Of a DNA stretch of 64,000 nucleotides, positions 16,322-25,958 are shown one piece after another. The position numbers were made by a program, and so were the translations under genes. Within the stretch, counting starts at the first letter, position 1. Each line of letters opens with the position of its first letter. The stretch is from Terriglobales bacterium (lineage in GTDB: Bacteria > Acidobacteriota > Terriglobia > Terriglobales > Acidobacteriaceae), in the NCBI GenBank assembly GCA_035651655.1, contig DASRFG010000024.1, positions 54,333 to 118,332 on the forward strand, given 5' to 3'. The notes beneath the pieces were generated by a model, which ran no database searches, was not told the DNA's origin, and saw only the letters and a program-made list of their open reading frames with translations.

Positions 16322-18229
16322 CTACTGCTGTCCTGCTGCGCGGGGCTTGATGATGTCGCTCAGCAGGTCGGGTTGCGATGCAAGGCGCACAAGATGGGGG
16401 GATTGGGGACCGCCTTCGTAGTTCACTACCAGAGTTTTATAGAAGCCAACATTTTCCACCAGAAGCTCGAGCTTGCCAGCACTTGGTTTCTGGGTGCTGC
16501 GCAGCACGTCTTTCAAGATTTCAGGCGACCATCGCCGGCCGTTGATCGCCAGCAGCACCATTCCGGGTGCGACTCCAGCCTGGGCCGCCGGCATTCCAGG
16601 GACAACATCCGCGATTGTTCCCTCTTTCGGATTTTGAGACTTCCGCAGCACCATGCCGAGTGAATCAGTGAGATCGAAAAAATGATAGGTCTTTTCCGCC
16701 GACTTACGGAGTTCATTCGGCGTATCGTTATAAACCAATGTCCAGCCGCCTTGTTGGATCCCGCCTAGCGGAGCGCGTGTATTGACTGCGACAACGCGAC
16801 TCCCGAAGAAAGACTTCCAATCATAGGGAGCGACCTGGTTGAGCGCCACAATAACGTCCTCCAGCACGTAAGGTTTTACGGTGGGCGGTCCGCTGGGTGG
16901 ACCGAAGAAGGCGCGACAGAAATCATCCAGTGAGCGCTTGCCGGTTGTCTGGTTACGAATGATGGTGTCGGCTTCCAGCCAGATGAGCACGCTCTCGGGA
17001 TAGAAATCGGCGCTGCGGCGCCAGGAAGTCCATTCCGGCGGCGCCTCATAGAGCAGCTGCGCCGATACGGCCGTGTCCTCGAGAGGGCGCCAGATCCGTC
17101 CGGCGTGGTGATCCATGTTGGCGGCGGTGAGGGCTAGGCCTTCGCGGAACTGCTCAGGCGTGGCCAGACCGCTTCGTGCCATGAGTATCTCGCCTAGATA
17201 TTCGGTGAGGCCTTCGTAAATCCATAGGAGACTGCCCTTCATCGGCTGCTGGTAATCAGGAGTGAGAAGTCCAGCCGGGCGGCGGTACTTGCCATTCCAG
17301 GAATGTACGAATTCATGGGGCAAGAGGCCGGCCATGAGTTTACGGCGATCGGCATCTATCAGTAACCGCTCCTCGACGCGATTGTCGCTGGACTCGTGAT
17401 GTTCAAGCCCGCTGCCGTTCTCCAGATCACTCAGCGAAAGCAAGAAATGGTAATCGCGATAATGATGAGCGCCAAAGAGTGCGGCGGCCTCAGCCATGAG
17501 CCGCTGATAATTCTGGATGAGCGCCGGTGAAGCCTGCAGCGCCTCGTCGGAATCAGCCGCCATATCAAGCTCCTGTGGAGGCGTGCCGGGGGCGGGCAAA
17601 GGGACCGCGCGGTAATGAGCACCCGCGAGCAGGGGAGAATCAACCAGAGTTACGAGCGAGGCAGGGGCGAAATTAACGGTGTCGCCGGACTGGCTTTCGA
17701 TCGGCAGCGCGGTGCCAAATTTCCAGCCAGGGGGCAGGCGCAGGCTTGCCTTGTAGGTGTAATCGGCTGCCGGCTTACCCTGCGGATAGAGCAGGACCAC
17801 GTTCCAATTCAGAATCATGAGCTGGTCGGTGCTGACGGGATCGAAGCGCCCAGGTCCGTGGCTCGGAGTAACGTAGTTGAACCAGACTTCCAGCGTGTTG
17901 GCGCCGGGTGGAACTTCGCAGTGGAAAGCGTACATATCAACGTCATCGCGTCGCCAGGCGAGCAGGTGGCCGGCGGCCATGATCTTCAGGGCAATCAGAT
18001 TATTAATTGGCCCCGTTGGACGGTGATTGCCGGGAAGCCACTTGGGATATACCAGGGTGAGCGGGCCAGAAGAGACGGGAAACGCGAGATGAGCATGAAA
18101 CACTCGGCGCGGCGCCTCGCTGGCATCAACGCTCAGGGTGATGGGAGCAGTTTGGGCGGAAAGGGCCGCTGAAACTGCGCAACCGAACCCAAGAAGAGCA
18201 ACAAATTCAAGCCAACGAAAGCATCGCAT
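16322..18229 (-). CDS. M61 family (glycyl aminopeptidase-like) metallopeptidase with PDZ domain
   Basis: An exported zinc peptidase of 635 residues. After a signal peptide (LEFVALLGFGCAVSAALSAQ) comes the beta-rich M61 N-domain (TLVYPKWLPGNHRPTGPI). The catalytic domain has HEFVHSWN (HExxH, first His 305) and the downstream EGLTEYLGE. A C-terminal PDZ-like domain (GTIADVVPGMPAAQAGVAPGMVLLAINGR) follows. Start 18229 is chosen because AGGGA lies 7 nt upstream; an in-frame ATG at 18256 lacks one. It is probably periplasmic, with peptide scavenging or quality control as inferred roles. Confidence 0.92.
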   Translation of the reverse strand: MRCFRWLEFVALLGFGCAVSAALSAQTAPITLSVDASEAPRRVFHAHLAFPVSSGPLTLVYPKWLPGNHRPTGPINNLIALKIMAAGHLLAWRRDDVDMYAFHCEVPPGANTLEVWFNYVTPSHGPGRFDPVSTDQLMILNWNVVLLYPQGKPAADYTYKASLRLPPGWKFGTALPIESQSGDTVNFAPASLVTLVDSPLLAGAHYRAVPLPAPGTPPQELDMAADSDEALQASPALIQNYQRLMAEAAALFGAHHYRDYHFLLSLSDLENGSGLEHHESSDNRVEERLLIDADRRKLMAGLLPHEFVHSWNGKYRRPAGLLTPDYQQPMKGSLLWIYEGLTEYLGEILMARSGLATPEQFREGLALTAANMDHHAGRIWRPLEDTAVSAQLLYEAPPEWTSWRRSADFYPESVLIWLEADTIIRNQTTGKRSLDDFCRAFFGPPSGPPTVKPYVLEDVIVALNQVAPYDWKSFFGSRVVAVNTRAPLGGIQQGGWTLVYNDTPNELRKSAEKTYHFFDLTDSLGMVLRKSQNPKEGTIADVVPGMPAAQAGVAPGMVLLAINGRRWSPEILKDVLRSTQKPSAGKLELLVENVGFYKTLVVNYEGGPQSPHLVRLASQPDLLSDIIKPRAAGQQ

Positions 18230-18358
18230 TGGGTAGTCCCTATGAGAAAGCCGCAATGTTAGGTGGCAGCAAGCGGCAAGTCAACGCGGCAAAGAACACG
18301 CAGGCCAAGTACAATCGTGAAATTGCAAACGCAGTGTAATTTTGCAATCTGGTAATTA

Positions 18359-18895
18359 ATGGCCGAAGTCAGACGCGGTCTCATCATCGTGAATACCGGG
18401 CCGGGCAAGGGCAAGACCACCGCCGCCATGGGCACGGCGCTGCGCGCTGTCGGTCAGGGCATGCGGGTCCTGATGCTGCAGTTTTTGAAGGGCTCATGGC
18501 ACTACGGTGAACTGGACGCGGTGAAGGCGTTCGGGGACAAGTTCATCATGAAGCAGATGGGCCGCGGATTTGTAAAGGTGGGCACGGAGAAGCCCGATCC
18601 CGAAGACGTGCGCATGGTAGAGGAGGCTTGGGCGGAGGCGGAACGTGCGATCCAGTCCGGTGAATGGGATCTGGTGATTCTGGATGAAATTAATTACGCG
18701 ATAAGCTACGGTATGCTGGACGTCGCAAAAGTGGCAGAGTCGCTGAAGCGAAAACCGGAGATGGTACACGTAATATTGACCGGCCGTAATGCCCACCCGA
18801 CAATTACTGAGTTGGCGGACACCGTCACTGAAATGCGGCAAGTGAAACATGCTTATGAAAAGGGCGTGATGGCCCAACGAGGGATTGAGTACTAA
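18359..18895 (+). CDS. cobO: Corrinoid adenosyltransferase (CobO/BtuR type)
   Basis: It transfers the adenosyl group of ATP to cob(I)alamin to form coenzyme B12. The 178-residue protein is a RecA-like P-loop enzyme with NTGPGKGKTTAAMGTALRA at residues 12-30, MLQFLKGSWHYGE, the Walker B-like DLVILDEINYAISYG and LTGRNAHPTITELADTVTEM. These define the CobO/CobA/BtuR family rather than PduO or EutT. No other cobalamin gene is nearby, so a salvage role is possible. Its start is divergent from the M61 gene. Confidence 0.95.
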   Translation: MAEVRRGLIIVNTGPGKGKTTAAMGTALRAVGQGMRVLMLQFLKGSWHYGELDAVKAFGDKFIMKQMGRGFVKVGTEKPDPEDVRMVEEAWAEAERAIQSGEWDLVILDEINYAISYGMLDVAKVAESLKRKPEMVHVILTGRNAHPTITELADTVTEMRQVKHAYEKGVMAQRGIEY

Positions 18896-18942
18896 AGAAT
18901 CGGGTAATCTGTATTTGCGGAGTCGGGAAATCGGAAATCTCT

Positions 18943-19800
18943 ATGGCTTGGTTCAAGCGGCAAGATAGCGAACTGGACACTTCCGGCGAGCGCAAGGTGC
19001 GCACCGAGGGGTTGTGGGTGAAATGTGATCAATGCCGCCAGATCATCTGGAAGAAGGACCTGGAAGAGAACTTGAATGTGTGTCCCAAGTGCGATCGGCA
19101 CTTCCGTATTGACGCACGCACGCGGCTGGCGCAACTGCTCGACAATAATGAGTACGAAACAGATGATGCCAACCTTGAGTCAACCGACCCGCTGAAGTTT
19201 GTGGACTTAAAGTCTTATAACCAGCGTCTGCGCACCGCGCAACGCGATACGGGACTGAAAGACGCGGTGATCAATGCTCGCGGCAAGCTGGAAGGGCGGC
19301 TAGTCATTGTCAGCGCGATGGAGTATTCGTTTATTGGTGGGAGCATGGGTGCAGTGGTAGGGGAAACGATTACACGAGCGGTGGAGCGCGCCACGGCGAG
19401 CGGAACCCCTCTGATCATAGTTTCGGCCTCGGGCGGGGCCCGCATGATGGAGGGCGCCGTGAGCCTGATGCAGCTGGCCAAAATCTCTGCCGCACTAGCA
19501 GCGATGGACGAAGCCAAAGTGCCCTACATTTCTGTTCTGACGGATCCCACCACCGGCGGAGTAACAGCTTCCTACGCCATGTTGGGTGATCTGAATATCG
19601 CGGAACCAGGCGCGCTGATCGGCTTTGCTGGGCCGCGCGTGATTGAGCAAACCATCCGCCAGAAACTTCCGGAAGGTTTTCAGCGCAGCGAATTTCTGCT
19701 GGAGCACGGAATGCTGGATGCCGTAGTGCACCGCAAGCAGCTCAAACCCTACATTGCGCGGGCATTGTCCTTCATGGCGCCGGCCAACGGCACGCATTAG
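18943..19800 (+). CDS. accD: Acetyl-CoA carboxylase carboxyltransferase subunit beta
   Basis: AccD with AccA transfers the carboxyl group from biotin to acetyl-CoA to give malonyl-CoA. The 285-residue protein has the N-terminal four-Cys zinc ribbon (C28, C31, C47, C50) and the crotonase-like carboxyltransferase core: EYSFIGGSMGAVVGE, SASGGARMMEGAVSLMQ and PTTGGVTASYAMLGD. It is followed by folC, a frequent accD-folC pairing in bacteria. Confidence 0.97.
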   Translation: MAWFKRQDSELDTSGERKVRTEGLWVKCDQCRQIIWKKDLEENLNVCPKCDRHFRIDARTRLAQLLDNNEYETDDANLESTDPLKFVDLKSYNQRLRTAQRDTGLKDAVINARGKLEGRLVIVSAMEYSFIGGSMGAVVGETITRAVERATASGTPLIIVSASGGARMMEGAVSLMQLAKISAALAAMDEAKVPYISVLTDPTTGGVTASYAMLGDLNIAEPGALIGFAGPRVIEQTIRQKLPEGFQRSEFLLEHGMLDAVVHRKQLKPYIARALSFMAPANGTH

Positions 19801-19897
19801 CAGGTTCCGCGTCGCAACTGAACAACTATAATTCTGTCGCTGCGGGCTGATGCACTCCTTATCTGCATTTTGCTTCGTACCTGGAACTGTAGAACCA

Positions 19898-21253
19898 ATG
19901 TCCTACGAAACCGCTGTCGCAAACTTGTATGCATTGGGACACGAACTGGCGACCATGCCGTCGCACAAGTTCGACCTGGAACACATGCGCGTGCTCCTGG
20001 GTGCGATGGGACATCCCGAAAAGAAATTTCCAGCGGTGCTCATTGCCGGCACCAATGGCAAAGGGAGCACAGCAGCAACTCTAGCTGCGATTCTCCACGC
20101 CGCAGGTTATCGCACCGCACTGTACACATCTCCGCACCTGATTCGACTGAATGAACGGATTCGCGTGGGCGGACGAGAAATCAACGATGCCGAATTCGCC
20201 AAGGTTCATGATCGAGTAGAGGAAATCGCAAATGGGTTGGTGAGAGCAGGAGAGCTGCCATGGCATCCCAGCTTTTTTGAAATGCTGACCGCTATCGCCT
20301 TCGGCTACTTCGCCCTAAGCAAAGTTGATATTGCGGTGTTGGAGGTAGGCATGGGTGGGCGGCTGGATGCCACCAATGTTGTCGAGCCGCGGCTTTCGGT
20401 AATAACCGATATTTCACTGGATCACCAGAAGTTCCTTGGAAATACGGTGGGCGAGATCGCTCGGGAGAAAGCCGGAATCATCCGCGCCGGTGGAGCGGTG
20501 GTCACGCTGCCGCAACATCCGGAGGCGAATGACGTAATTGGAAACACGATTCTCGAACGCCAGGCCCGCGCGGTGAGTGCTGTGCCCTATGTGCCGCCCG
20601 TTTCCCCGGGATCGGAGGTATACATCAGGGGAAACGGTACAAGCGAACGAAGCGGGCGCAGTTCATATCCCCTTACGGTGCTCGGGGAGCGGATTCAGGT
20701 GCAATCGCCACTTATAGGGAGGCACCAGTTGCGCAATGTTGCCCTGGCGATTGCAGCAGCGGTGGAATTGAACCAGCACGGGTTCAAAGTTACTGCCGCG
20801 CAGGTCGAGCGCGGCATCCGCGATACCCACTGGCCAGCCCGCTTCCACATTCTTCCCGCGACAAAGGACATGCCAGAGCTCGTGCTCGATGTGGCACACA
20901 ATCCAGCAGGCGCCTGGGCGCTGCGGTCGGCGCTTTCGGAACGGTATGATGATCGGCCAAAGACGATGATATTTGGCGCAATGCGCGACAAGGCGGTGCA
21001 CGAAATGGAAGAGATACTGTTTCCTGTGACGGAGCACGTGATTGCCACTCAGGCAGAGAATCCGCGCTCTGCTACCCCTGAGGAAATCCGCGAGGCAGCG
21101 CAGCGCACCGGAGCCGATGTGGAAACTGCGGAAAATGTACCTGCGGCGATTGCGCGCGCGCGTTCCCTGGCAAAACCTAATGGAGTGGTGGTGATCACCG
21201 GTTCCATTTACCTTGTGGGTGAGGCCATGCGCGCCTTGGGAATCTCCGCGTAA
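19898..21253 (+). CDS. folC: Folylpolyglutamate synthase/dihydrofolate synthase
   Basis: FolC adds glutamate to dihydropteroate and to folates. The 451-residue Mur-ligase-type protein has the P-loop IAGTNGKGSTAATLAAIL, the substrate loop TSPHLIRLNERIRV, VLEVGMGGRLDATN, TDISLDHQKFLG and the C-terminal LDVAHNPAG. Start ATG 19898 (MSYETAV) fits the family; the frame is open to 19850. TATAAT at 19827-19832 may be its promoter. Its stop overlaps the plsC start by one base (TAATG). Confidence 0.96.
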   Translation: MSYETAVANLYALGHELATMPSHKFDLEHMRVLLGAMGHPEKKFPAVLIAGTNGKGSTAATLAAILHAAGYRTALYTSPHLIRLNERIRVGGREINDAEFAKVHDRVEEIANGLVRAGELPWHPSFFEMLTAIAFGYFALSKVDIAVLEVGMGGRLDATNVVEPRLSVITDISLDHQKFLGNTVGEIAREKAGIIRAGGAVVTLPQHPEANDVIGNTILERQARAVSAVPYVPPVSPGSEVYIRGNGTSERSGRSSYPLTVLGERIQVQSPLIGRHQLRNVALAIAAAVELNQHGFKVTAAQVERGIRDTHWPARFHILPATKDMPELVLDVAHNPAGAWALRSALSERYDDRPKTMIFGAMRDKAVHEMEEILFPVTEHVIATQAENPRSATPEEIREAAQRTGADVETAENVPAAIARARSLAKPNGVVVITGSIYLVGEAMRALGISA

Positions 21254-22038
21254 TGGATCTGCTCAGCCGCCTCCGGTCGTACCTGATCTTCGACCCGTTG
21301 ATCTGGAGCTACACCATCGTCCTGGCAATACTTTCACTTCTTTCATCGTTCGTAGATCGGGGCGGGCGCGTTCAGCATGGCTTTGCGCGCCTGTGGTCAT
21401 GGTTGATTCTGCGGACAATCGGCGTTCCAGTGACGGTGCGCGGGCTGGATAAGATCGACACCTCGCGCCCGCATGTTTTCGCGGTCAACCATGCGTCCGC
21501 AATGGACATCCCGGTGTTGTACGTTTACCTGCCTTTCCAGTTTCGGATCGTTGCCAAGAAGGAGCTATTTCGATATCCATTCATGGGGTGGCATCTGCAG
21601 CGGTCGGGTCAGGTATGCGTTGATCAGCAGAACCCGGCAAAATCAATTGGAGACATCAAATCAGCGGTGAAGACATTGAAAAGCGGCATGCCACTGGTGA
21701 TCTTTCCCGAGGGTGGCCGCACCCCTACCGGGCAAGTTCGTGCTTTCTTGCCGGGAGCGTTCTTTCTGGCCGTAAAGGCGCAGGTTGATATTGTGCCGAT
21801 GGCATTAGTAGGAACCTATGAATTGCTGCCCATGAACACCTTTCACATCAAACCACGTCCCGTAGAGATGCTGGTGGGAGAGCCGATCCCGACTATTGGA
21901 ACTAGCCCGCGCGACATGGAGACCGTGTCGCAAAAAGTAAAGAAGGCAGTTGAGGACTTGTACTATTCGCGGGCGACAGTGAAAGACCCACGGCAAGTGG
22001 ACATCGCCACCGTTTCGAGTGAGCCGCAGGCCGACTAG
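21253..22038 (+). CDS. plsC: 1-acyl-sn-glycerol-3-phosphate acyltransferase
   Basis: It acylates lysophosphatidic acid to phosphatidic acid at the inner membrane. The 261-residue protein has an N-terminal membrane segment (TIVLAILSLLSSFV), the catalytic NHASAMD (HX4D) motif, and FPEGGRTPTG, the acyltransferase block III. The start overlaps the folC stop (TAATG), indicating translational coupling. The 3' end overlaps the convergent tRNA-binding gene by 4 bp. Confidence 0.93.
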   Translation: MDLLSRLRSYLIFDPLIWSYTIVLAILSLLSSFVDRGGRVQHGFARLWSWLILRTIGVPVTVRGLDKIDTSRPHVFAVNHASAMDIPVLYVYLPFQFRIVAKKELFRYPFMGWHLQRSGQVCVDQQNPAKSIGDIKSAVKTLKSGMPLVIFPEGGRTPTGQVRAFLPGAFFLAVKAQVDIVPMALVGTYELLPMNTFHIKPRPVEMLVGEPIPTIGTSPRDMETVSQKVKKAVEDLYYSRATVKDPRQVDIATVSSEPQAD

Positions 22039-22388
22039 CCTGCGCGTGTTCCGTCTGGCACTGGGCTCTCCGGTACCGCCAGCACAGGACGAACGCCGTC
22101 GGCCCAGCCAATGTCGAATAACATTCCTTCAGAGATGACGCCGCGAATTTTGCGAGGCTCCAGGTTAACGACGAACAATGCTTGCTTGCCAATGATTTCT
22201 TTGGGGTCGGTGCGCTCCTGCTTCATTCCAGCGACGATTGTGCGAGTGTGGTCGCCGAAGTTCACATGCAGTTGCACGAGCTTGTCCGAGTTGGGCACGT
22301 CCGTGACATCGGTGATCGTGCCTACGCGGACATCGATCTGATCGAGAACGTTGGGTGAGATAGTCGGTTTAACGATGGCCGGCGGCAT
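22035..22388 (-). CDS. tRNA-binding (OB-fold) domain protein, CsaA/MetG-C-terminal type
   Basis: A stand-alone 117-residue EMAP/Trbp111-like OB-fold. The order DQIDVRVGTITDVTDVPNSDKL, DHTRTIVAGMKQ, GKQALFVVNLEPRKIRGVISEGM is that of the C-terminal domain of methionyl-tRNA synthetase and of CsaA, which bind tRNA or act as export chaperones. The length is close to CsaA (about 110). Which role applies cannot be told from sequence. It is divergent from thrS with 119 bp between starts. Confidence 0.88.
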   Translation of the reverse strand: MPPAIVKPTISPNVLDQIDVRVGTITDVTDVPNSDKLVQLHVNFGDHTRTIVAGMKQERTDPKEIIGKQALFVVNLEPRKIRGVISEGMLFDIGWADGVRPVLAVPESPVPDGTRAG

Positions 22389-22449
22389 CGCGACATTCTA
22401 ATAGAGCCAGCCAGCGACGCGGTACGGTTCGGAAAGAGTTATGGCAGGT

Positions 22450-22479
22450 TTGACCCTTTCCTGCGGGTTCGCCTACACT
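22450..22479 (+). promoter_or_regulatory. thrS promoter (sigma70-like)
   Basis: TTGACC (22450-22455), 18 bp, TACACT (22474-22479), 28 bp before the thrS start. It would give a short leader without room for a T-box. Confidence 0.55.
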
Positions 22480-22507
22480 CGAATATTCGTCAGACCACGT
22501 ATTCTCC

Positions 22508-24457
22508 ATGCCAGACACCATCAAAATCAAGCTGCCCGACGGCAGCGTTCAGGAGAAACCTAGGGGCACCACTGCGCTGGATGTCGCGCGGGACGTCAGC
22601 CCCAGATTGGCCAGTGCCGCCCTGGTTGCAAAGACGAACCGCGATCTGATTGATCTCACGAAGCCGCTGGATAAAGACACCGACCTCCGCATTTTGACTG
22701 AGAAAGATGCCGAAGCGCTGCAGGTGTATCGCCACTCATCGGCCCACTTGTTGGCGGCTGCCGTGCTTGAATTGTTCCCCGAAACCAAGCTGGGCCACGG
22801 GCCGGCTACCGATACTGGTTTTTTCTACGATTTTTACCGGCAAACGCCATTTACGCCTGAAGATTTGGAAAAGATCGAAAAAAAGATGCAGGAACTGGCG
22901 CAACAGGACATTCCTTATGCGCGCGAGTTTCTGCCACGCAAAGAAGGGCTGGAGAGGTTCAAGGCGGAAGGCGACTTCATGAAATGCCACTTCATCGAGC
23001 AATTCACCAAGCCCGATGAGAAGGTTTCCATTTACAAAACTGGAAAGTTCCTTGACTTCTGCCGCGGGCCGCATATTCCGTCAACCGGGAAAATCAAGGC
23101 TTTCAAGCTGCTGAGTATTGCCGGCGCTTACTGGTTAGGAGATGAAAAGAATCCGCAACTGCAGCGCATCTATGGCACTTCATTTTTTAACAAGAAAGAC
23201 CTGGATGATTACCTGCATCAGCTCGAGGAGCAGAAGAAGCGCGATCACCGCGTACTGGGAAAGCAGCTGGATTTATTTTCCATCCAGGAACTGGCGGGAC
23301 CGGGGCTGATCTTCTGGCACCCCAAGGGCGGCATCATTCGCAAGACCATGGAAGACTGGATGCGCGATGAGTACATCAAGCGTGGATATTCGCTGGTGTA
23401 CACGCCTCACGTCGCGCGGCTTGACCTCTGGAAGACCAGCGGCCACGAAGGTTATTACTCGCAGAATATGTTTACGCCCATGGAACTCGACGACGCGGAC
23501 TATCGCGTGAAGCCGATGAATTGTCCGTTCCACATTTTGATTTATAAGGACTCGTTGCATTCTTACCGTGACTTACCGGTGCGGCTGGGTGAGCTTGGCA
23601 CTGTGTACCGGTACGAGCGCTCAGGGGTGCTGCATGGTCTGCTGCGGGTGCGCGGCTTCACCCAGGATGACGCCCACATTTTCTGCACGCCTGACCAGAT
23701 CGAAAGCGAGATTGACGGTTGCCTGGATTTTGCGCTGGCCGTGTTGCAGGCATTTGGGTTCAAGGACTACCACGCCGAGCTTTCAATCTGGGATGTAAAA
23801 GATCGCAAATCGTATTCCGGCACCGATGAGAACTGGGCCATTGCCATTGGTGCCCTGGAAAACACACTGAAGCGGCGCAACATTTCATACAAGACCATGC
23901 CCGGGGAGGCGGTCTTTTACGGCCCGAAAATTGATATCAAGCTCGTGGATGCAATCGGCCGTCCATGGCAGCTTTCGACGGTGCAGTTTGATTTCACTCT
24001 GCCAGAACGCTTTGGATTGGTGTACGTAGGCGAAGATGGCAAGCACCATCAGCCGCTAATGGTGCACCGTGCCCTCTATGGCTCGATTGAGCGATTTTTC
24101 GGGGTGCTGATTGAGCACTACGCTGGAGCATTTCCGGTATGGCTGTCGTCCGTGCAGGTGGCGCTCATCCCCATCAGCGAACGCCACCATGCGTATGCTG
24201 AGCAGGTTGCAAAACAACTCAGAGCTGCGGGTGTACGCGTGCAGGTTGACAGTCGCAACGAGAAGATGAATGCCAAGATTCGCGAGCATACGCTGCAGAA
24301 AGTTCCGTTTCTGCTGGTTGTGGGGGACAAAGAAGCCGAGTCAGGCAAGGTCAGTGTACGCACCCGCGGCAAGGGCGACGAAGGACAGGTGGAGGCCGCA
24401 GACTTCGTGAAACGTATTTCAAGGCTGATCGAGGAGAAGACTCCGGAGCTTGCGTAG
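22508..24457 (+). CDS. thrS: Threonine--tRNA ligase
   Basis: ThrRS charges tRNA-Thr. The full-length 649-residue form has a TGS domain (residues 1-62), the editing domain with HSSAHLLAAAVLEL, class II catalytic motifs (motif 2 YRYERSGVLHGLLRVRGF; motif 3 around HRALYGSIERFFGVLIEHYAG) with the zinc-site Cys in MNCPFHI, and an anticodon-binding domain (VALIPISERHHAYAEQV). No truncation or odd residue was noticed. Promoter elements lie at 22450-22479. Confidence 0.98.
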   Translation: MPDTIKIKLPDGSVQEKPRGTTALDVARDVSPRLASAALVAKTNRDLIDLTKPLDKDTDLRILTEKDAEALQVYRHSSAHLLAAAVLELFPETKLGHGPATDTGFFYDFYRQTPFTPEDLEKIEKKMQELAQQDIPYAREFLPRKEGLERFKAEGDFMKCHFIEQFTKPDEKVSIYKTGKFLDFCRGPHIPSTGKIKAFKLLSIAGAYWLGDEKNPQLQRIYGTSFFNKKDLDDYLHQLEEQKKRDHRVLGKQLDLFSIQELAGPGLIFWHPKGGIIRKTMEDWMRDEYIKRGYSLVYTPHVARLDLWKTSGHEGYYSQNMFTPMELDDADYRVKPMNCPFHILIYKDSLHSYRDLPVRLGELGTVYRYERSGVLHGLLRVRGFTQDDAHIFCTPDQIESEIDGCLDFALAVLQAFGFKDYHAELSIWDVKDRKSYSGTDENWAIAIGALENTLKRRNISYKTMPGEAVFYGPKIDIKLVDAIGRPWQLSTVQFDFTLPERFGLVYVGEDGKHHQPLMVHRALYGSIERFFGVLIEHYAGAFPVWLSSVQVALIPISERHHAYAEQVAKQLRAAGVRVQVDSRNEKMNAKIREHTLQKVPFLLVVGDKEAESGKVSVRTRGKGDEGQVEAADFVKRISRLIEEKTPELA

Positions 24458-24458
24458 G

Positions 24459-24488
24459 CCCAGGCGCCCTCGCCTTGGACCACGTGAG
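24459..24488. repeat. Palindromic repeat family A, copy 2
   Basis: CCAGGCG-CCCT-CGCCTTGG followed by CACGTGAG lies right after the thrS stop, between convergent thrS and M20 genes. It has the same core as copies at 3817, 29979 and 46563. Confidence 0.65.
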
Positions 24489-24503
24489 TTGAGTAGCATT
24501 GAA

Positions 24504-25895
24504 TTATTGTTTCCCGCCCGCCACTTCTGTCACCACTGCCCACAAATAATCCACGAATTGACCTAACCCGTTGATTGACATGCGTTCGTCATTCCCGTGA
24601 ACGCGATGCAGGTCGTCATCGTCCATTGGGGGATCGATTCCATAGGCTTGCACGCCTTTGGCGCGCAATTGCGCGGAGTCGGTGGCGCCGGTCTGCATTA
24701 AAGGGAGGGTAATTGCTGCAGGCCAGATTTGTTTTTGGGCGCGCTCCAGGGCCGTGAACATTTCATTGTGAATGTCGGAAGGTGCGGATGTGGGGCGGTG
24801 CTGGCCGCCTTCAAGGCGAGTTACTTCGACTTCAGGATCATTGATCAAGTTGCGGATGGTTGAGATCAGCTGGTCAATGTTCTCATCCGGCAGCGCACGG
24901 ACGTCCAAAGTAGCCTCGGCGTCGGCGGGGATTACGTTCTCCCGGAAGCCTCCGCGCATGATGGTCGGAACTACTGACGTACGCAACATCGAGTTGTAGA
25001 AGATGTTGTTTGCCCGGAGTTTCTCCTGCACTTGTGGATCGTCGAGATGAGTAAAAAGATAGGCCTGATCTGGCGGACTGATGCTCGCGAGCCGGCTGAA
25101 GAACTCGCGCGTGGTTTCATTCAGACGCATGGGCGGTTGCCAGGAGCCGACTTTGCCCACTGCCGCCCCAAGATGGGTATTGACGTTATCCAGACGCGGC
25201 ATCGAACCATGACCGCTGCTGCCATGCGCCACCAGTTTGAGACCGCGGGGGACTTTCTCGGTATTGGAGACGCCGACGTACTGCACGCGTCCGTTCACCA
25301 CATTGGTAATGCCGCCTTCATTCAGAGCGTATTCCGAGGCGATTTTCTCCCAAGCGTGTTCTACAAGATAGTCAATGCCGTATTGGCTGGTGCCCTCCTC
25401 ACCGGCCTCCGCCAGCAAAATTACATCGCGGTCTAGTGGCGCCCGGTCGCGATGGAGTTTCAGAAATACAACCAGGTCGGCGGCATCCATGGCCTTGTCA
25501 TCGCTGGCGCCGCGGCCATAGAGATAGCCGTCTTTGATTACGGCAGCGAAGGGATCCACCGTCCACTTGCTGCGCTCCACCCCGACCACGTCGAGGTGAC
25601 CCATGAGTAGGAGCGGTTTCTTGCTGCCGTTTCCCTTTAGGCGAGCGATGAGGCTGGCCCGGCCGGGCGCCGACTCGATGATTTCGGACGGAATACCTTC
25701 GGCATCCAGCACGCCTTTGATGTACTGCGCCGTCTTGATCTCATTGCCGGGCGGGTTGCTAGTGTCAATCTTTACCAGGGCGGAAAGGAAATCCACCGCC
25801 TGTTGGTGAGTGTCTTGCGAAGCCGAGCTCTGGGCGAAGGTTGAGATTGCAAGGAACACTACAGCGACTGCAGTCACTACTTTTTTAGCGATCAT
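24504..25895 (-). CDS. Secreted M20/M28-type metallopeptidase (ArgE/DapE-like)
   Basis: An exported zinc exopeptidase of 463 residues with signal peptide KKVVTAVAVVFLAISTFAQ. Catalytic segments are LLLMGHLDVVGVERSKWTVDPF, DGYLYGRGASDDKAMDAA and LLAEAGEEG, the M20 metal-ligand pattern; a dimerisation domain with VIPADAEATLDVRALPDE follows. Start 25895 (MIAKK) is chosen because the signal peptide begins there; the frame is open to 25946, only 13 bp from tilS. It probably releases amino acids from peptides in the periplasm. Confidence 0.9.
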   Translation of the reverse strand: MIAKKVVTAVAVVFLAISTFAQSSASQDTHQQAVDFLSALVKIDTSNPPGNEIKTAQYIKGVLDAEGIPSEIIESAPGRASLIARLKGNGSKKPLLLMGHLDVVGVERSKWTVDPFAAVIKDGYLYGRGASDDKAMDAADLVVFLKLHRDRAPLDRDVILLAEAGEEGTSQYGIDYLVEHAWEKIASEYALNEGGITNVVNGRVQYVGVSNTEKVPRGLKLVAHGSSGHGSMPRLDNVNTHLGAAVGKVGSWQPPMRLNETTREFFSRLASISPPDQAYLFTHLDDPQVQEKLRANNIFYNSMLRTSVVPTIMRGGFRENVIPADAEATLDVRALPDENIDQLISTIRNLINDPEVEVTRLEGGQHRPTSAPSDIHNEMFTALERAQKQIWPAAITLPLMQTGATDSAQLRAKGVQAYGIDPPMDDDDLHRVHGNDERMSINGLGQFVDYLWAVVTEVAGGKQ

Positions 25896-25958
25896 GGGCG
25901 TGCGCAGGATAACAGAAGGCGATCCCCTCGGCAGCATGAGTCCCAATGGTCGAGGCGC

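Noticed and set aside
22389..22507. Possible T-box leader before thrS
   Set aside because: The promoter lies only about 30-60 bp from the start, leaving no space; no T-box sequence is present.
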